From positions 248,001 through 312,000 of the IMG/VR virus record IMGVR_UViG_3300032315_001715: a stretch of DNA of 64,000 nucleotides; one strand, given 5' to 3'. Positions 23,357-31,408 of this stretch are shown piece by piece. Source of the DNA: a virus. The notes below the pieces were generated by a model. That model had not been told where the DNA came from and searched no databases. It saw only the letters and a list, made by a program, of their open reading frames with translations. How positions within the stretch are numbered: position 1 is the first letter of the stretch; each line of letters begins with the position of its first letter. A program made the position numbers and the translations under genes.

Positions 23357-23767
23357 TTAGAGGTCGCCGTCCTTGCGGTTCTCGCTGCTATGCACATTGA
23401 ACGTGCCGCCCGGATAGCGGCTTTCCAGTTTGCGGACGTTTTCCTCGATGACGGCGTTTGGATCAACTCCAATGGCCCTGCAGGCGTTTACCCAATACCA
23501 AGCGATGTCACCCAGCTCACGGAAAAGATGGAACTTGGCGTCCTCGTTCCACGGCTTACCTTGGAAAACCATCTTCTTGATGATCTCGTCAAATTCACCG
23601 GCCTCCGATGCGAGACCAATACCTGCCGTCAGCAACAGGCTGACGTTTAGCTTGGGTTCCTGTGTGCTGAGGTCTCGCAGTCGATAGATCAGCTCGTTTA
23701 TGTCGTTGCTTGGCTGGCTGGTGACCTTTTCTACGAATTGCTCGTAAAGATTTAGATCCACGGTCAT
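23357..23767 (-). CDS. MazG-like nucleotide pyrophosphohydrolase
   Basis: 136 residues from the ATG at 23767 (GAGGAG upstream). LLTAGIGLASEAGEFDEIIKK (about 43-63) and LFRELGDIAWYWVNACRAIG (about 80-99) form the EExxE-like and ExxD helices. The end (NVRKLESRYPGGTF) is typical of phage and bacterial MazG-like enzymes. It is the second such enzyme in the window and unlike the one at 12846-13145 in sequence, suggesting different nucleotide targets. Confidence 0.85.
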   Translation of the reverse strand: MTVDLNLYEQFVEKVTSQPSNDINELIYRLRDLSTQEPKLNVSLLLTAGIGLASEAGEFDEIIKKMVFQGKPWNEDAKFHLFRELGDIAWYWVNACRAIGVDPNAVIEENVRKLESRYPGGTFNVHSSENRKDGDL

Positions 23768-23796
23768 TGTTATCTCCTCAATGTGTATGTTGCCAT

Positions 23797-23825
23797 AGCA
23801 TACCAAAGGAAGGTGAAGCACGCAA
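23797..23825 (-). promoter_or_regulatory. Sigma70-type promoter for MazG-like gene
   Basis: TTGCGT (23820-23825), 17-base spacer, TATGCT (23797-23802), followed by a leader with GAGGAG. Confidence 0.55.
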
Positions 23826-23835
23826 TTTAATCATG

Positions 23836-23865
23836 ATAAACCCTGCCATGCCCGGCAGGGTTTAT
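23836..23865. terminator. Hairpin terminator
   Basis: Twelve-base perfect arms (ATAAACCCTGCC, 23836-23847 and 23854-23865) with a 6-base loop, just after the stop of the gene at 23886-24059 in transcription order and before the next promoter. Confidence 0.7.
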
Positions 23866-23885
23866 GCTTCTCGTATCTTGGTAGT

Positions 23886-24059
23886 TTACTCGGCAGTTGG
23901 CAACCGGTGATTGTTGATCCAGTACTCATACGCACTGGTTGGGTCCTTCTTGTATTCGCTGCGGAAGAACTGCATGGTTCCCGCATCGTTGATGATGCCA
24001 GCATTTTTAGCATCTCGGATCGCTATGATCCAGTTAGTGATTGTTTCGATGATTCTCAT
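23886..24059 (-). CDS. Small hypothetical protein
   Basis: 57 residues from the ATG at 24059 (AAAGG upstream). Reads MRIIETITNWIIAIRDAKNA and ends DPTSAYEYWINNHRLPTAE, a compact helical domain. No family recognised. It ends directly before a terminator. Confidence 0.55.
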   Translation of the reverse strand: MRIIETITNWIIAIRDAKNAGIINDAGTMQFFRSEYKKDPTSAYEYWINNHRLPTAE

Positions 24060-24172
24060 TGTCTTTGGCCTTTCCGTTCTAGTCTGTGTTGTGCGCTGCA
24101 ACATACTTACCACGAAACAGAGAATTGCACAAGTGCGTTAGCTACGCTGTAGCCATGCGGTTAATACATAGC

Positions 24173-24415
24173 TTATCGACCGTGTTGCAATCGAAAGAAG
24201 GTTGCGTCCTCGATCGAAGAAAACAGAATGATAGCTTCGGTGGTTTGAGAATATGAATCCTGGGTCATTGTGATGGTGTAATCCTTGTAATCGCTTGAAA
24301 GTACCATTTCGATCATGGATATCCACGCCTCTCGATCCCTGCTTGGATAGAACGATGTTTTGCTTTGCTCCGGCTGGAATACTAAACTTACCGTTCTCAA
24401 CCTTAGATCATCCAC
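24173..24415 (-). CDS. Hypothetical protein
   Basis: 80 residues from a GTG start at 24415 (AAGG upstream, 5 bases after the previous stop). Mixed alpha/beta (RTVSLVFQPEQSKTSFYPSR, AIILFSSIEDATFFRLQHGR). No family recognised. Confidence 0.5.
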   Translation of the reverse strand: MDDLRLRTVSLVFQPEQSKTSFYPSRDREAWISMIEMVLSSDYKDYTITMTQDSYSQTTEAIILFSSIEDATFFRLQHGR

Positions 24416-24420
24416 GACCC

Positions 24421-24696
24421 TTACATCTTACCTAGGAATTTCTTCGCGTATGCATCGGCATAGCTTTCAAGATTTTCTTCAAAATACTCAACCCCGCTTG
24501 GGCTGTGCAAGCTAGGCGCTTTAGCTATGGAATTAGCTATGATGTCAGGAAGCTGGCCCTCGATCATATCAAGAATGCGTTTTCTTTCGGACGGATCCAT
24601 GTCTCGGCTCCACCATGCTAGACGTTCGGCTACCATACCAGCTAATCTAACGGCTAGATCACCTAGCTGTGCATTAAAATCCCCGGGTGTTTGCAT
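24421..24696 (-). CDS. Hypothetical helical protein
   Basis: 91 residues, helical (AVRLAGMVAERLAWWSRDMD, ILDMIEGQLPDIIANSIAKA). No family recognised. The 100 bases upstream carry no promoter I can call with confidence. Confidence 0.55.
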   Translation of the reverse strand: MQTPGDFNAQLGDLAVRLAGMVAERLAWWSRDMDPSERKRILDMIEGQLPDIIANSIAKAPSLHSPSGVEYFEENLESYADAYAKKFLGKM

Positions 24697-24797
24697 GTGT
24701 CAATACCTTATTGTAATTATTGATTCATGCTAGTAAGTATTATTTTGGAGATATTTTCAATAATCAGACGCTTAAAAAGCACCCGTCCGTTCAAATC

Positions 24798-25130
24798 TCA
24801 TCCATAACGGAGCTTAAATTCCACCAACCTGGGATCGTTCTCAGGTATTGAGAATCCAAAGCTGGGACTGTTTCGCGAAATGGCTTGCCAGTTTTCACCA
24901 ACATCGATCAACAGATCCCTGTTTGGATCTAGATGATATATCTGTGCTTGGTATCCTCGAGAAGCGATGAATGAGACAAACGCGGTTAGACCTTGACGAC
25001 CGACCGAAATGTATTGCATAGCCGATGCTTGATTTTGAAAATCAAATTCCTCGGTAAAATCTCGAACCATTTCCTTGACGAACTTGTCGGCTAGACCCTT
25101 TTGGGTCCGCCGACTGAGGTTGATCCGCAT
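24798..25130 (-). CDS. Hypothetical protein
   Basis: 110 residues. Basic N-terminus (MRINLSRRTQKGLADKFVKE), a central segment GLTAFVSFIASRGYQAQIYH and a C-terminal beta portion. No family recognised. It lies behind a clear promoter at 25166-25193. Confidence 0.6.
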   Translation of the reverse strand: MRINLSRRTQKGLADKFVKEMVRDFTEEFDFQNQASAMQYISVGRQGLTAFVSFIASRGYQAQIYHLDPNRDLLIDVGENWQAISRNSPSFGFSIPENDPRLVEFKLRYG

Positions 25131-25165
25131 GTGTTATTTGTCCCTTATCATTGATTAATACACGA

Positions 25166-25193
25166 ATGATAGTAGAATATGTCGGTACGTCAA
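25166..25193 (-). promoter_or_regulatory. Sigma70-type promoter
   Basis: TTGACG (25188-25193), 16-base spacer, TATCAT (25166-25171), ahead of the gene starting at 25130. Confidence 0.7.
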
Positions 25194-25197
25194 TCGG

Positions 25198-25204
25198 ATA
25201 AATA
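25198..25204 (+). promoter_or_regulatory. Late-type promoter core pointing into a structured non-coding stretch
   Basis: ATAAATA on the plus strand, preceded by GG, 25 bases before an 11-bp inverted repeat. No gene follows on this strand, so a transcript would be non-coding and antisense to the end of the VWA gene. Confidence 0.35.
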
Positions 25205-25228
25205 CTAATGTGCGTTTGCCGCCGGAGT

Positions 25229-25298
25229 TCCCTTGGATGTTTTGTGCCATTGAACCAATCTTAGAATGATTCTAAAAACACATAATTCATCCAAGGGA
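25229..25298. other. Nested inverted repeats, possible structured RNA
   Basis: Outer arms of 11 bases (25229-25239 and 25288-25298, core CCCTTGGATG) enclose an inner perfect 7+1+7 hairpin (TTAGAATGATTCTAA, 25261-25275). There is no T-run on either side, so it does not look like a simple terminator. Confidence 0.55.
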
Positions 25299-25342
25299 TC
25301 GAAATCAGACAGGGCGCTGGAAGATCTTTATGAGGCGTGGCG

Positions 25343-26617
25343 TCAAGCGGCCCCGACTTCGTTCACACCAACGCCTGTCGAATAATAAGCAAAGGCACCA
25401 AACGGAGGTTTCACCCGGGTCTTTGCACCCTCGGTGATCACCCATAGAGTATCGCAATAGTTGCTGGGACCCCAATCACCGCAGGGGAATCCGTCGGTGA
25501 ATACCATTGCTAGCTTGGGCTCGATCTGCTCATTCTTCCAGTGATTCCAGAAGCATCCAAAGTCCGTGCCACCACCGCCGCCGAGCTTGTACTTCAACAG
25601 ATCATCCATGGTATCCTTGGTAAAGGTACGATGATTGTAAACCTGTGTATCAAAGGTCAGCACACCAATCCTAAAATCAGAATACATGCCCATGATACCA
25701 TAGACCTCGCTGAGGAAATCCTTGCCCATGGCGTCGGAAATCGAACCACTCATGTCGATGGCAATTTCCAAATCAATGGTCTCATCCTTGTCAAGGGTAG
25801 GAAGGAAGATCCCGCTATACATGTGCTTGCGATTTGGGCGCATCCAGGTAAAGTCGTCGGTGATGCAGCTCTGGATGCTCTGCTTGAGCAGATCGCGCCA
25901 GTTGACCTTGGGCTCAACTAAATCATCGATCAATCGGCGGAGACTGGCCGGCATCTTGCCGGCAGCCGCGTTGGCAGCCTGCAGGACCTTGCCCTTCATC
26001 TCTTCTCGGATTTTCTTGAGATCCTCATCAGACACCTCGATTGGGATACCGTTCTTGGCGTTCTTTCCGCCAGATCCATCCTTGCCCATCTCAAGATGCA
26101 CGTCGAGGGTGAGTTCCTTCTTGACCTTGCGCTTTTCAAGATCGTCGTAAACGGACTCTGAGCTCCAGATCTTTGGCTTGGTATATCGCTCGTCGTATAG
26201 TCCAACTCGCTGGGTCTTGGTCTTGCGACCGCTTTCGTCGTTTTCCTCAACAGCAACACGCTCCTTGGGCATCTTGCCGATCTTGTCCTGCATCAGTGTG
26301 GCATTGATCACATAGTCATTGGCCATGTTCCACCAACCGGCGTCGCGATGGCTTCGACGACCAAAGTGGTCAAATGCAACGTGCAGGACCTCATGGCAAA
26401 GCACAAACTGGATCTCGTCGACGTCGAGCTTCTTGAAGAAATCCCGATTATAGTAGATGTAACGACCATCTACCGCTGCCGTTGGACACCATCCTGCATC
26501 AGTGGCATCTACCAACGGTAGATGCATGATCAAGGTACCAAAGAACGGCTGCCCAAATAGCAACTTGATTCGAGCTTGCTTGATTTTCGTTTCAACTGGA
26601 TCTCGCTTAGAGAGCAT
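25343..26617 (-). CDS. VWA-like protein with HExxH metallopeptidase-like domain
   Basis: 424 residues. N-terminal half: VLCHEVLHVAFDHFGRR (72-88) contains HEVLH, the zinc HExxH motif, in a DUF2201-like peptidase domain. C-terminal half: DLEIAIDMSGSISDAM (about residue 285) is the MIDAS motif of a von Willebrand A domain, followed by LTFDTQVYN and GGGGGTDFG. Such proteins pair with MoxR AAA+ ATPases, and one lies directly upstream. Together they form a chaperone-like machine; in phages its target is unknown. Confidence 0.85.
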   Translation of the reverse strand: MLSKRDPVETKIKQARIKLLFGQPFFGTLIMHLPLVDATDAGWCPTAAVDGRYIYYNRDFFKKLDVDEIQFVLCHEVLHVAFDHFGRRSHRDAGWWNMANDYVINATLMQDKIGKMPKERVAVEENDESGRKTKTQRVGLYDERYTKPKIWSSESVYDDLEKRKVKKELTLDVHLEMGKDGSGGKNAKNGIPIEVSDEDLKKIREEMKGKVLQAANAAAGKMPASLRRLIDDLVEPKVNWRDLLKQSIQSCITDDFTWMRPNRKHMYSGIFLPTLDKDETIDLEIAIDMSGSISDAMGKDFLSEVYGIMGMYSDFRIGVLTFDTQVYNHRTFTKDTMDDLLKYKLGGGGGTDFGCFWNHWKNEQIEPKLAMVFTDGFPCGDWGPSNYCDTLWVITEGAKTRVKPPFGAFAYYSTGVGVNEVGAA

Positions 26618-26645
26618 GATTACTGATCCTTCATATTATTGTTAG

Positions 26646-26673
26646 ATTATACCAAACGATTTAGATACGTCAA
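26646..26673 (-). promoter_or_regulatory. Sigma70-type promoter for VWA gene
   Basis: TTGACG (26668-26673), 16-base spacer, consensus TATAAT (26646-26651); the ATG at 26617 follows a GAAGGA site. Confidence 0.8.
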
Positions 26674-26684
26674 TGCGATTGCCC

Positions 26685-26719
26685 AAAAAGGCGCTGGGAA
26701 AAAATCCCAGCGCCTTTTT
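26685..26719. terminator. Strong bidirectional terminator
   Basis: 15-base perfect arms (26685-26699 and 26705-26719; GGCGCTGGGA core) flanked by A and T runs, between the MoxR gene end and the promoter of the VWA gene. Confidence 0.9.
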
Positions 26720-26746
26720 CATCACATCAATCGCACGGTTCCCGCA

Positions 26747-27952
26747 TTAAACATTTGGGAGCAATTCCGCATACCGCTTGACAAACTCTTTCCAGTTCGT
26801 CAGTGCAGGGGCTTCGATCGGCAGCTTATAAGTACCAAGGATGGTCTTGCTACCAAAGACCGCCATCTCGTCCTCGAAGTTATCCATCACGAACCGGAAG
26901 AACGTATCGACCTGCCTCTGGAATTCATCCATGGGCTTGCGATCACCATCCTTCTGTGCTCGAAGCCCGCGCTCCGACTGGTCTTTCAGTTCGTAGCACA
27001 GTGCGGTCACCAATGCATACATGACGTCGATCTGCTTGGTGTTGAGCTTGGTAACCTTGCCAAGCAGCACGTCTCGCGCATGCGGTAGATTGGCAGCCTG
27101 GTTGCGATATGTCATGAACTTGACACCAACACCCTCACCAATGGTGCCCTTGATCATGTCACCGAGCACGTCGCTCGGAAGGGAGGTATCAATCAATCGA
27201 CCGTCCGTACCTTCCTCTTGCAGCAGCTCGCTGGCGAAGTACCAGCTACGAGGTGTTGCAAACGCATAACCTTCCATGCTGGGATTGAACTGATTGAGAT
27301 CGCCGCCCTGGAAGTTGATATAACCGACCACATCCTTGTGTACCCGATTCAACGTGGCCCATTCCAGCCAGTCATCCTTGTCAACTTCAAGGGTGAGATG
27401 AGTAAAGCGATTGGCCAACGGCATCGGCATGTTGTATGCCACACCCTTGTCCTTGACTCGGTTACCAGCTGCCACGATCACCACGTCCTTTGGCATAACA
27501 TAGTTGCCAATGCGGCGATTCAGGATGATCTGATAGGTTGCTGCCTGCACGCTGGGAGGTGCTGCGCTCATTTCATCGAAAAACACCAACGCACGGCTCA
27601 TTTCGTCCGTGGGGAGATCGCTCGGCGTGCTCCAACGAAACTGCTTATCAGTGATCGGAACGCCGTTGTCGTCGCGAACGAGATTACCATCCTTGTCGTA
27701 GACCTTGATATCTGCCAGATAGGGGATACCGCGGATGTCAGTGGGTTCCATCAGCGGCAAACGGATATCAATCAGCGGACGACCTTGTGCGCGGGCAACT
27801 TCTGCCACGATGTCGCTCTTGCCGATGCCAGGCTGGCCCCAGATGAACAGGGGACGCTTGCGAGAGATGCTGTGCTTGATAGCCAGCTTCAATCGACTTG
27901 GATTGACGGAGCTCAGCTCCAGAACCTTGTTGCGTGAACTATTAGACGCCAT
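26747..27952 (-). CDS. MoxR-type AAA+ ATPase
   Basis: 401 residues. Walker A GQPGIGKS (39-46), Walker B ALVFFDEM (121-128), sensor 1 region VVIVAAGN (about 157) and the MoxR-type PLMEPTDIRGIPY and PMPLANRFTHLTL segments. MoxR ATPases remodel or insert cofactors into partner proteins together with VWA-domain proteins. The partner gene follows directly, but a terminator and promoter between them let the two be expressed at different levels. Confidence 0.9.
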   Translation of the reverse strand: MASNSSRNKVLELSSVNPSRLKLAIKHSISRKRPLFIWGQPGIGKSDIVAEVARAQGRPLIDIRLPLMEPTDIRGIPYLADIKVYDKDGNLVRDDNGVPITDKQFRWSTPSDLPTDEMSRALVFFDEMSAAPPSVQAATYQIILNRRIGNYVMPKDVVIVAAGNRVKDKGVAYNMPMPLANRFTHLTLEVDKDDWLEWATLNRVHKDVVGYINFQGGDLNQFNPSMEGYAFATPRSWYFASELLQEEGTDGRLIDTSLPSDVLGDMIKGTIGEGVGVKFMTYRNQAANLPHARDVLLGKVTKLNTKQIDVMYALVTALCYELKDQSERGLRAQKDGDRKPMDEFQRQVDTFFRFVMDNFEDEMAVFGSKTILGTYKLPIEAPALTNWKEFVKRYAELLPNV

Positions 27953-27987
27953 GAAGCAGTTCCTTGTTTGCTTGTAAATGATGCTGT

Positions 27988-28016
27988 GTTATGCCGTGGG
28001 TTTTCTCGGACGTCAA
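27988..28016 (-). promoter_or_regulatory. Sigma70-type promoter for MoxR gene
   Basis: TTGACG (28011-28016), 17-base spacer, CATAAC (27988-27993); leader of about 30 bases with AAGGA before the ATG at 27952. Confidence 0.6.
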
Positions 28017-28020
28017 GTGT

Positions 28021-28422
28021 TTATTTTGGCGAACGGAAATCAACGAAACGATGCAGATCGCCATCGAACATCGACAGCTCAAAATATACCGATTGGTCCC
28101 ATACAAACATGGCAGTGTTGTTTACATGCCACGGACCATTGATGATGCGTCCGATGTTCATCAACACGCGTCCGTTGACCCTGGCGTTGGCCTCATGCTT
28201 GATGACGTATGTTTTGTATAGCCTCCCAAGCATGTCACGTCCAATTGCGGATAGTTGCCAACTGGTACCGGCGAAGATCTTAGATCGGTGTAGATTGATC
28301 TGCATGGATATATCGGTATCCACTGCTATGCTGCATAGATGGGAGAGCAGCTCCTGTCTCGATGACCAACCCGTTGGCAGGTCATTGAGATCATGCTTAC
28401 TTTTCAGAGATAACCGAGCCAT
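28021..28422 (-). CDS. Hypothetical protein
   Basis: 133 residues from the ATG at 28422; it overlaps the upstream gene by 26 bases in another frame. Mixed alpha/beta with segments AGTSWQLSAIGRDMLGRLYK and VFVWDQSVYFELSMFDGDLH. No family recognised. Confidence 0.55.
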   Translation of the reverse strand: MARLSLKSKHDLNDLPTGWSSRQELLSHLCSIAVDTDISMQINLHRSKIFAGTSWQLSAIGRDMLGRLYKTYVIKHEANARVNGRVLMNIGRIINGPWHVNNTAMFVWDQSVYFELSMFDGDLHRFVDFRSPK

Positions 28423-28687
28423 TTGTGAGAAGATGCACACTAAACACCGTTGTCTTGAACAAGGCATTGAGCTTTTCGGCTAGATTGTGTGCATGACCTG
28501 GATTGGAAAAGCTCACCTTGCGATACTTTGGCCCAGGATAGTCCAACAGCTTGTTCAAGCTTCGAAGGTTAATGGGCTTGCCATCCATGAACACCGCGTA
28601 GATGCCATCGGCCGCAAGGATCTGCTCACTTTTGTAAGTTTTCGGATCCGTGTGATCTAACAATACTGTTGGTTTCGGCCTGCTCAT
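28397..28687 (-). CDS. Hypothetical protein, late-type promoter
   Basis: 96 residues from the ATG at 28687 (GGAGG 6 bases upstream). Contains SEQILAADGIYAVFMDGKPI, LRSLNKLLDYPGPKYRKVSF and a terminal NALFKTTVFSVHLLTNG. It is similar in layout to small phage proteins of unknown role. A late-type promoter lies 14 bases upstream. Confidence 0.6.
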   Translation of the reverse strand: MSRPKPTVLLDHTDPKTYKSEQILAADGIYAVFMDGKPINLRSLNKLLDYPGPKYRKVSFSNPGHAHNLAEKLNALFKTTVFSVHLLTNGSVISEK

Positions 28688-28701
28688 CGTGTCCTCCATG
28701 A

Positions 28702-28708
28702 TATTTAT
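28702..28708 (-). promoter_or_regulatory. T4-type late promoter core
   Basis: ATAAATA on the minus strand, 14 bases before the ATG at 28687 and followed by the GGAGG ribosome site. Confidence 0.5.
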
Positions 28709-28722
28709 CAGGAGGGCCCGAT

Positions 28723-29094
28723 TTAGGCGGCCACGGTGTCCTCGAACATCGGAACCACGTCGTCGAAGTTGCTGGGTTCCCAGGTTTCCATGATGGTAGT
28801 CATCTTTTTGAACATGAAATACGGTATTTTCAAATCAGGCTTCCTAATTTCCAAGCTATCTGGATTCAATGACATGATCAACTCTCGATCAAGATGATCT
28901 TCCATCAAGCGATGGTATATGACGGATTTGGTCAATGCCCAGACGATGAGAACCGCGCCAATGTTATATGGTACTATGAGATCAGAAAAGCTGGTGTATC
29001 GCCGACCGTTGGATTCGAAGTGATATACACGCTCACTGAGCTTTGAAAATAGTCTAGCGTCTTCCATTTGCGGATCGATCTCAGTAGTCGTCAT
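28723..29094 (-). CDS. Hypothetical protein
   Basis: 123 residues. N-terminal RLFSKLSERVYHFESNGRRY, central IGAVLIVWALTKSVIYHRLM, C-terminal acidic tail. It overlaps the nucleotidyltransferase-like gene by 14 bases, hinting at a functional pair. No family recognised. Confidence 0.6.
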   Translation of the reverse strand: MTTTEIDPQMEDARLFSKLSERVYHFESNGRRYTSFSDLIVPYNIGAVLIVWALTKSVIYHRLMEDHLDRELIMSLNPDSLEIRKPDLKIPYFMFKKMTTIMETWEPSNFDDVVPMFEDTVAA

Positions 29095-29728
29095 TTTGCA
29101 TCAGTTCCCCAATTAACGACCCATTGCGATGTGATTCTAGTAGATTGATCATGATATCCTTGGTTGGTTCAAAGCCGTATATGGAGTATTTTACGATCCT
29201 GCTTGCACCAGGAGATCGATCCAGTTCTCGATTCGAGCGCAGGATGTTAGCATCGCAATCTCTTATGGCATCCTGCGCGGCCACAAGCGTTGTACCATCC
29301 GTTGCAAATTTACAAACGGTCATGTCAAACTTGTTAAAGATCGCATCCATCGATCCGTGCCAGGTTTTGCAAACGGCTTGTACCGTTGCTATGTTAGGAG
29401 AAACTCGGCCGATTTGTATCTGATAGGTGCGCGCATGTTCGGTTACATAGGGATTTTCCCTCTGGCTGGCTTCGAGCCTAAGCTCGTTGCTACCGTGAGG
29501 TTCAATCTTGGTTATATGATTGTTGAGTCTCAAGCATGCAGCATCAAATGAGGATTGAGTTGGGAAAAAGACGTCCACATCGTGGTATTTCCACGTCAAT
29601 CCGTACCATAATCTGCGAGCACATCCACCGGCGATCCATGGACCGTTGTTAAGATCCAATCCTCCGACTATCTGTGCGATTGCTTTAATCTCTTTATCAG
29701 CGATCGGTTTTAAAACTCTGTCTGTCAT
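29081..29728 (-). CDS. Nucleotidyltransferase-superfamily protein
   Basis: 215 residues from the ATG at 29728. PWIAGGCARRLWYG (about 30-43) is the G-G...R signature, and KYHDVDVFFPT (about 47-57) the DxD metal site, of the pol-beta/poly(A) polymerase-type nucleotidyltransferase fold. FDMTVCKFATDG adds the third acidic strand. It could add nucleotides to RNA or modify a protein or small molecule. The promoter is so close that its message should be leaderless. Confidence 0.65.
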   Translation of the reverse strand: MTDRVLKPIADKEIKAIAQIVGGLDLNNGPWIAGGCARRLWYGLTWKYHDVDVFFPTQSSFDAACLRLNNHITKIEPHGSNELRLEASQRENPYVTEHARTYQIQIGRVSPNIATVQAVCKTWHGSMDAIFNKFDMTVCKFATDGTTLVAAQDAIRDCDANILRSNRELDRSPGASRIVKYSIYGFEPTKDIMINLLESHRNGSLIGELMQNDDY

Positions 29729-29734
29729 AGCGCC

Positions 29735-29762
29735 ATGATATGACAAGCAGATTGGTCGTCAA
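29735..29762 (-). promoter_or_regulatory. Sigma70-type promoter, leaderless arrangement
   Basis: TTGACG (29757-29762), 16-base spacer, TATCAT (29735-29740), then six bases to the ATG at 29728. Confidence 0.7.
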
Positions 29763-29983
29763 GTGAAACTTCCACCGGTAACCTCCACGTCGTTGCGATC
29801 AGCCAATAGCTGATCTTGCAGGGATATTATACGTTCGTGTAGACCAACCGTGCTGGTCAACAGCAGCGCGATTGCTGTGCTGAGCTCTTCAGCTTCCAAC
29901 ATGGTTAATCGTATTTCCTTGCTGTTGTAATTCCTGGCCGTTTGATACTTTTTGATAAAGGTTTCCAATGGTGCCGTGCTCAT
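29759..29983 (-). CDS. Hypothetical helical protein
   Basis: 74 residues from the ATG at 29983 (GGAGG upstream). Helical, with SKEIRLTMLEAEELSTAIAL and a second long helix. Lies in a different frame inside the last 95 bases of the NADAR gene. The strong ribosome site supports it as real. Confidence 0.6.
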   Translation of the reverse strand: MSTAPLETFIKKYQTARNYNSKEIRLTMLEAEELSTAIALLLTSTVGLHERIISLQDQLLADRNDVEVTGGSFT

Positions 29984-30416
29984 GCATCCTCCTCAGATGT
30001 TGCCTAACTTGCATTAATATTTCACCGAGCATGTTTTCGCCCATGCCACGGCACACACCCCAATATGTGTCGCCCCAGATATTGCCTTCGACCAAGTTAG
30101 CATCGCCGGTATCTAACAATTTCTGTGCCAACCTTGGATGCGTGGAGAATTTCTTCCAAACCAATTCTGCCATGACACGGTCCCGCACATCCTCTGATAT
30201 CCAGCCGGATCTTAGCGTAACATGCTTGCCCAGCTTCTTGGCCATGCCCGGCGTTGTAGAACCACGAATGATCTCTCGCTCTTCAGGATCTAATGTTTTA
30301 GCTGCCTGGTAAGCATGCTCAACACTTGGATAAATCTGACCCTCGAAGCTAACAGCAGCCGGATGGAAATTGCTGAGGAAATGATAGATACCAGAAAATT
30401 CCTTGATCTCAGACAT
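29889..30416 (-). CDS. NADAR-family protein
   Basis: 175 residues. GIYHFLSNFHPAAVSFEGQI (9-28), YPSVEHAYQAAKT (29-41), the GRRV-like LGKHVTLRSGW and NIWGDTYWGVCRGMGENMLG match the NADAR/YbiA fold. Members have been shown to remove ADP-ribose from guanine in nucleic acid. In a phage this could undo host ADP-ribosylating defence, or act on other N-glycosidic substrates. The family normally ends near MLGEILMQVR; here about 35 extra residues overlap the next gene. Confidence 0.88.
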   Translation of the reverse strand: MSEIKEFSGIYHFLSNFHPAAVSFEGQIYPSVEHAYQAAKTLDPEEREIIRGSTTPGMAKKLGKHVTLRSGWISEDVRDRVMAELVWKKFSTHPRLAQKLLDTGDANLVEGNIWGDTYWGVCRGMGENMLGEILMQVRQHLRRMHEHGTIGNLYQKVSNGQELQQQGNTINHVGS

Positions 30417-30885
30417 TGATCGTCTTGTTCCTGGAAGAGATCTGATGCTGCATTTCCAGTTTGGTCGTAAATGGTCCGATGTATTCGTACTCGGTTAACG
30501 TAACCAATTTTGGACAAAAACTCTGTGTCCATCCGTTTGGAAATCTAAGTCCGTAGTAACCGGCTGCATATCGATTCTCGCTCTTAGAGGTTCTCGTGTA
30601 GCTTGGCACCGGGTCCTCTAGGATGTTAAACCATTCGGTGTGCTTGATCGGATAGCCTCCCACCGACCCCTGTTCTTTCTCCGGAGCAAGCTCGATTGGC
30701 TGCTCGATGGTGATTTTTCCGCCCAGGGATGTGGCTAGCGACTGCATGTCATCGTGGATTCCTGGTGAGATTGGGCCGATGACCTTGAGTTTTTCATCTA
30801 GCTGGCTAACAAGCCCAACACGGCTACCGTTTGAAATTAATATCCAGCTAGTTTCCGTCAGCGGCTTTAGGGAAAACTTCGTCAT
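30409..30885 (-). CDS. Conserved phage protein (hypothetical)
   Basis: 158 residues. Beta-rich N-terminus (SWILISNGSRVGLVSQLDEK) and a conserved-looking end (GLRFPNGWTQSFCPKLVTL). A similar arrangement occurs in other T4-like phages without a known role. Overlaps both neighbours. Confidence 0.6.
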   Translation of the reverse strand: MTKFSLKPLTETSWILISNGSRVGLVSQLDEKLKVIGPISPGIHDDMQSLATSLGGKITIEQPIELAPEKEQGSVGGYPIKHTEWFNILEDPVPSYTRTSKSENRYAAGYYGLRFPNGWTQSFCPKLVTLTEYEYIGPFTTKLEMQHQISSRNKTINV

Positions 30886-31408
30886 TTTCGATGACCTTCA
30901 TCAGTGAACGTTTCTGCCGGCTTCTCTGATCGCTTGTGTAGGTTTTTAAGAAGTTGGCTATGTTTGTGCATTTTTCATAGCTTACCGCACTAGAACCGGT
31001 GTGTCTAGTATCGTTGATTTCTATTGCGGATTCGAGGCTGTTACCGCTGAGGTTAAGCCCGATGTTGTAATCTACAAGTTCGTAGTCGAATCCGTGTTCT
31101 CGGCTCCATGACCAGACAATGTCAATCTTGCTATCAAGCCATATGGTCCACCAATTTGGTATTGGCTGTCCTGACCATCCGTATGCAACATTTGTCAAGC
31201 AAACATGCTTCATATGGCGAGCTTCGACGGATTTCCAAAAGTTAAACAACACACAAGTATCGTCATTTAACATGCGAGGACTGGGCAAAATGGTCTTTAT
31301 GTACCATTTTAGCCCTGGATGTTTACCATGTTGATAGTGGTATATCTCGGGATTGTAGCAATCCTCGATTGCGGTTAAAGCGGAATCAAGCTCTCGGTCC
31401 AGCACCAA
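30848..31408 (-). CDS. Hypothetical protein
   Basis: 186 residues, rich in Trp (GWSGQPIPNWWTIWLD) and with a basic C-terminus (RSRQKRSLMK). No family recognised. It starts directly after the RNase H stop (one-base spacing) and overlaps the following gene by 38 bases. Confidence 0.55.
   Translation of the reverse strand: MVLDRELDSALTAIEDCYNPEIYHYQHGKHPGLKWYIKTILPSPRMLNDDTCVLFNFWKSVEARHMKHVCLTNVAYGWSGQPIPNWWTIWLDSKIDIVWSWSREHGFDYELVDYNIGLNLSGNSLESAIEINDTRHTGSSAVSYEKCTNIANFLKTYTSDQRSRQKRSLMKVIENDEVFPKAADGN

Noticed and set aside
24770-24800. GTTCAAATC, like a tRNA T-loop
   Set aside because: The flanking five bases do not pair and no acceptor or anticodon arm could be built around it.
27218-27937. 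Plus-strand 239-residue open frame
   Set aside because: Antisense to the MoxR ATPase, whose Walker motifs prove the other strand is coding.
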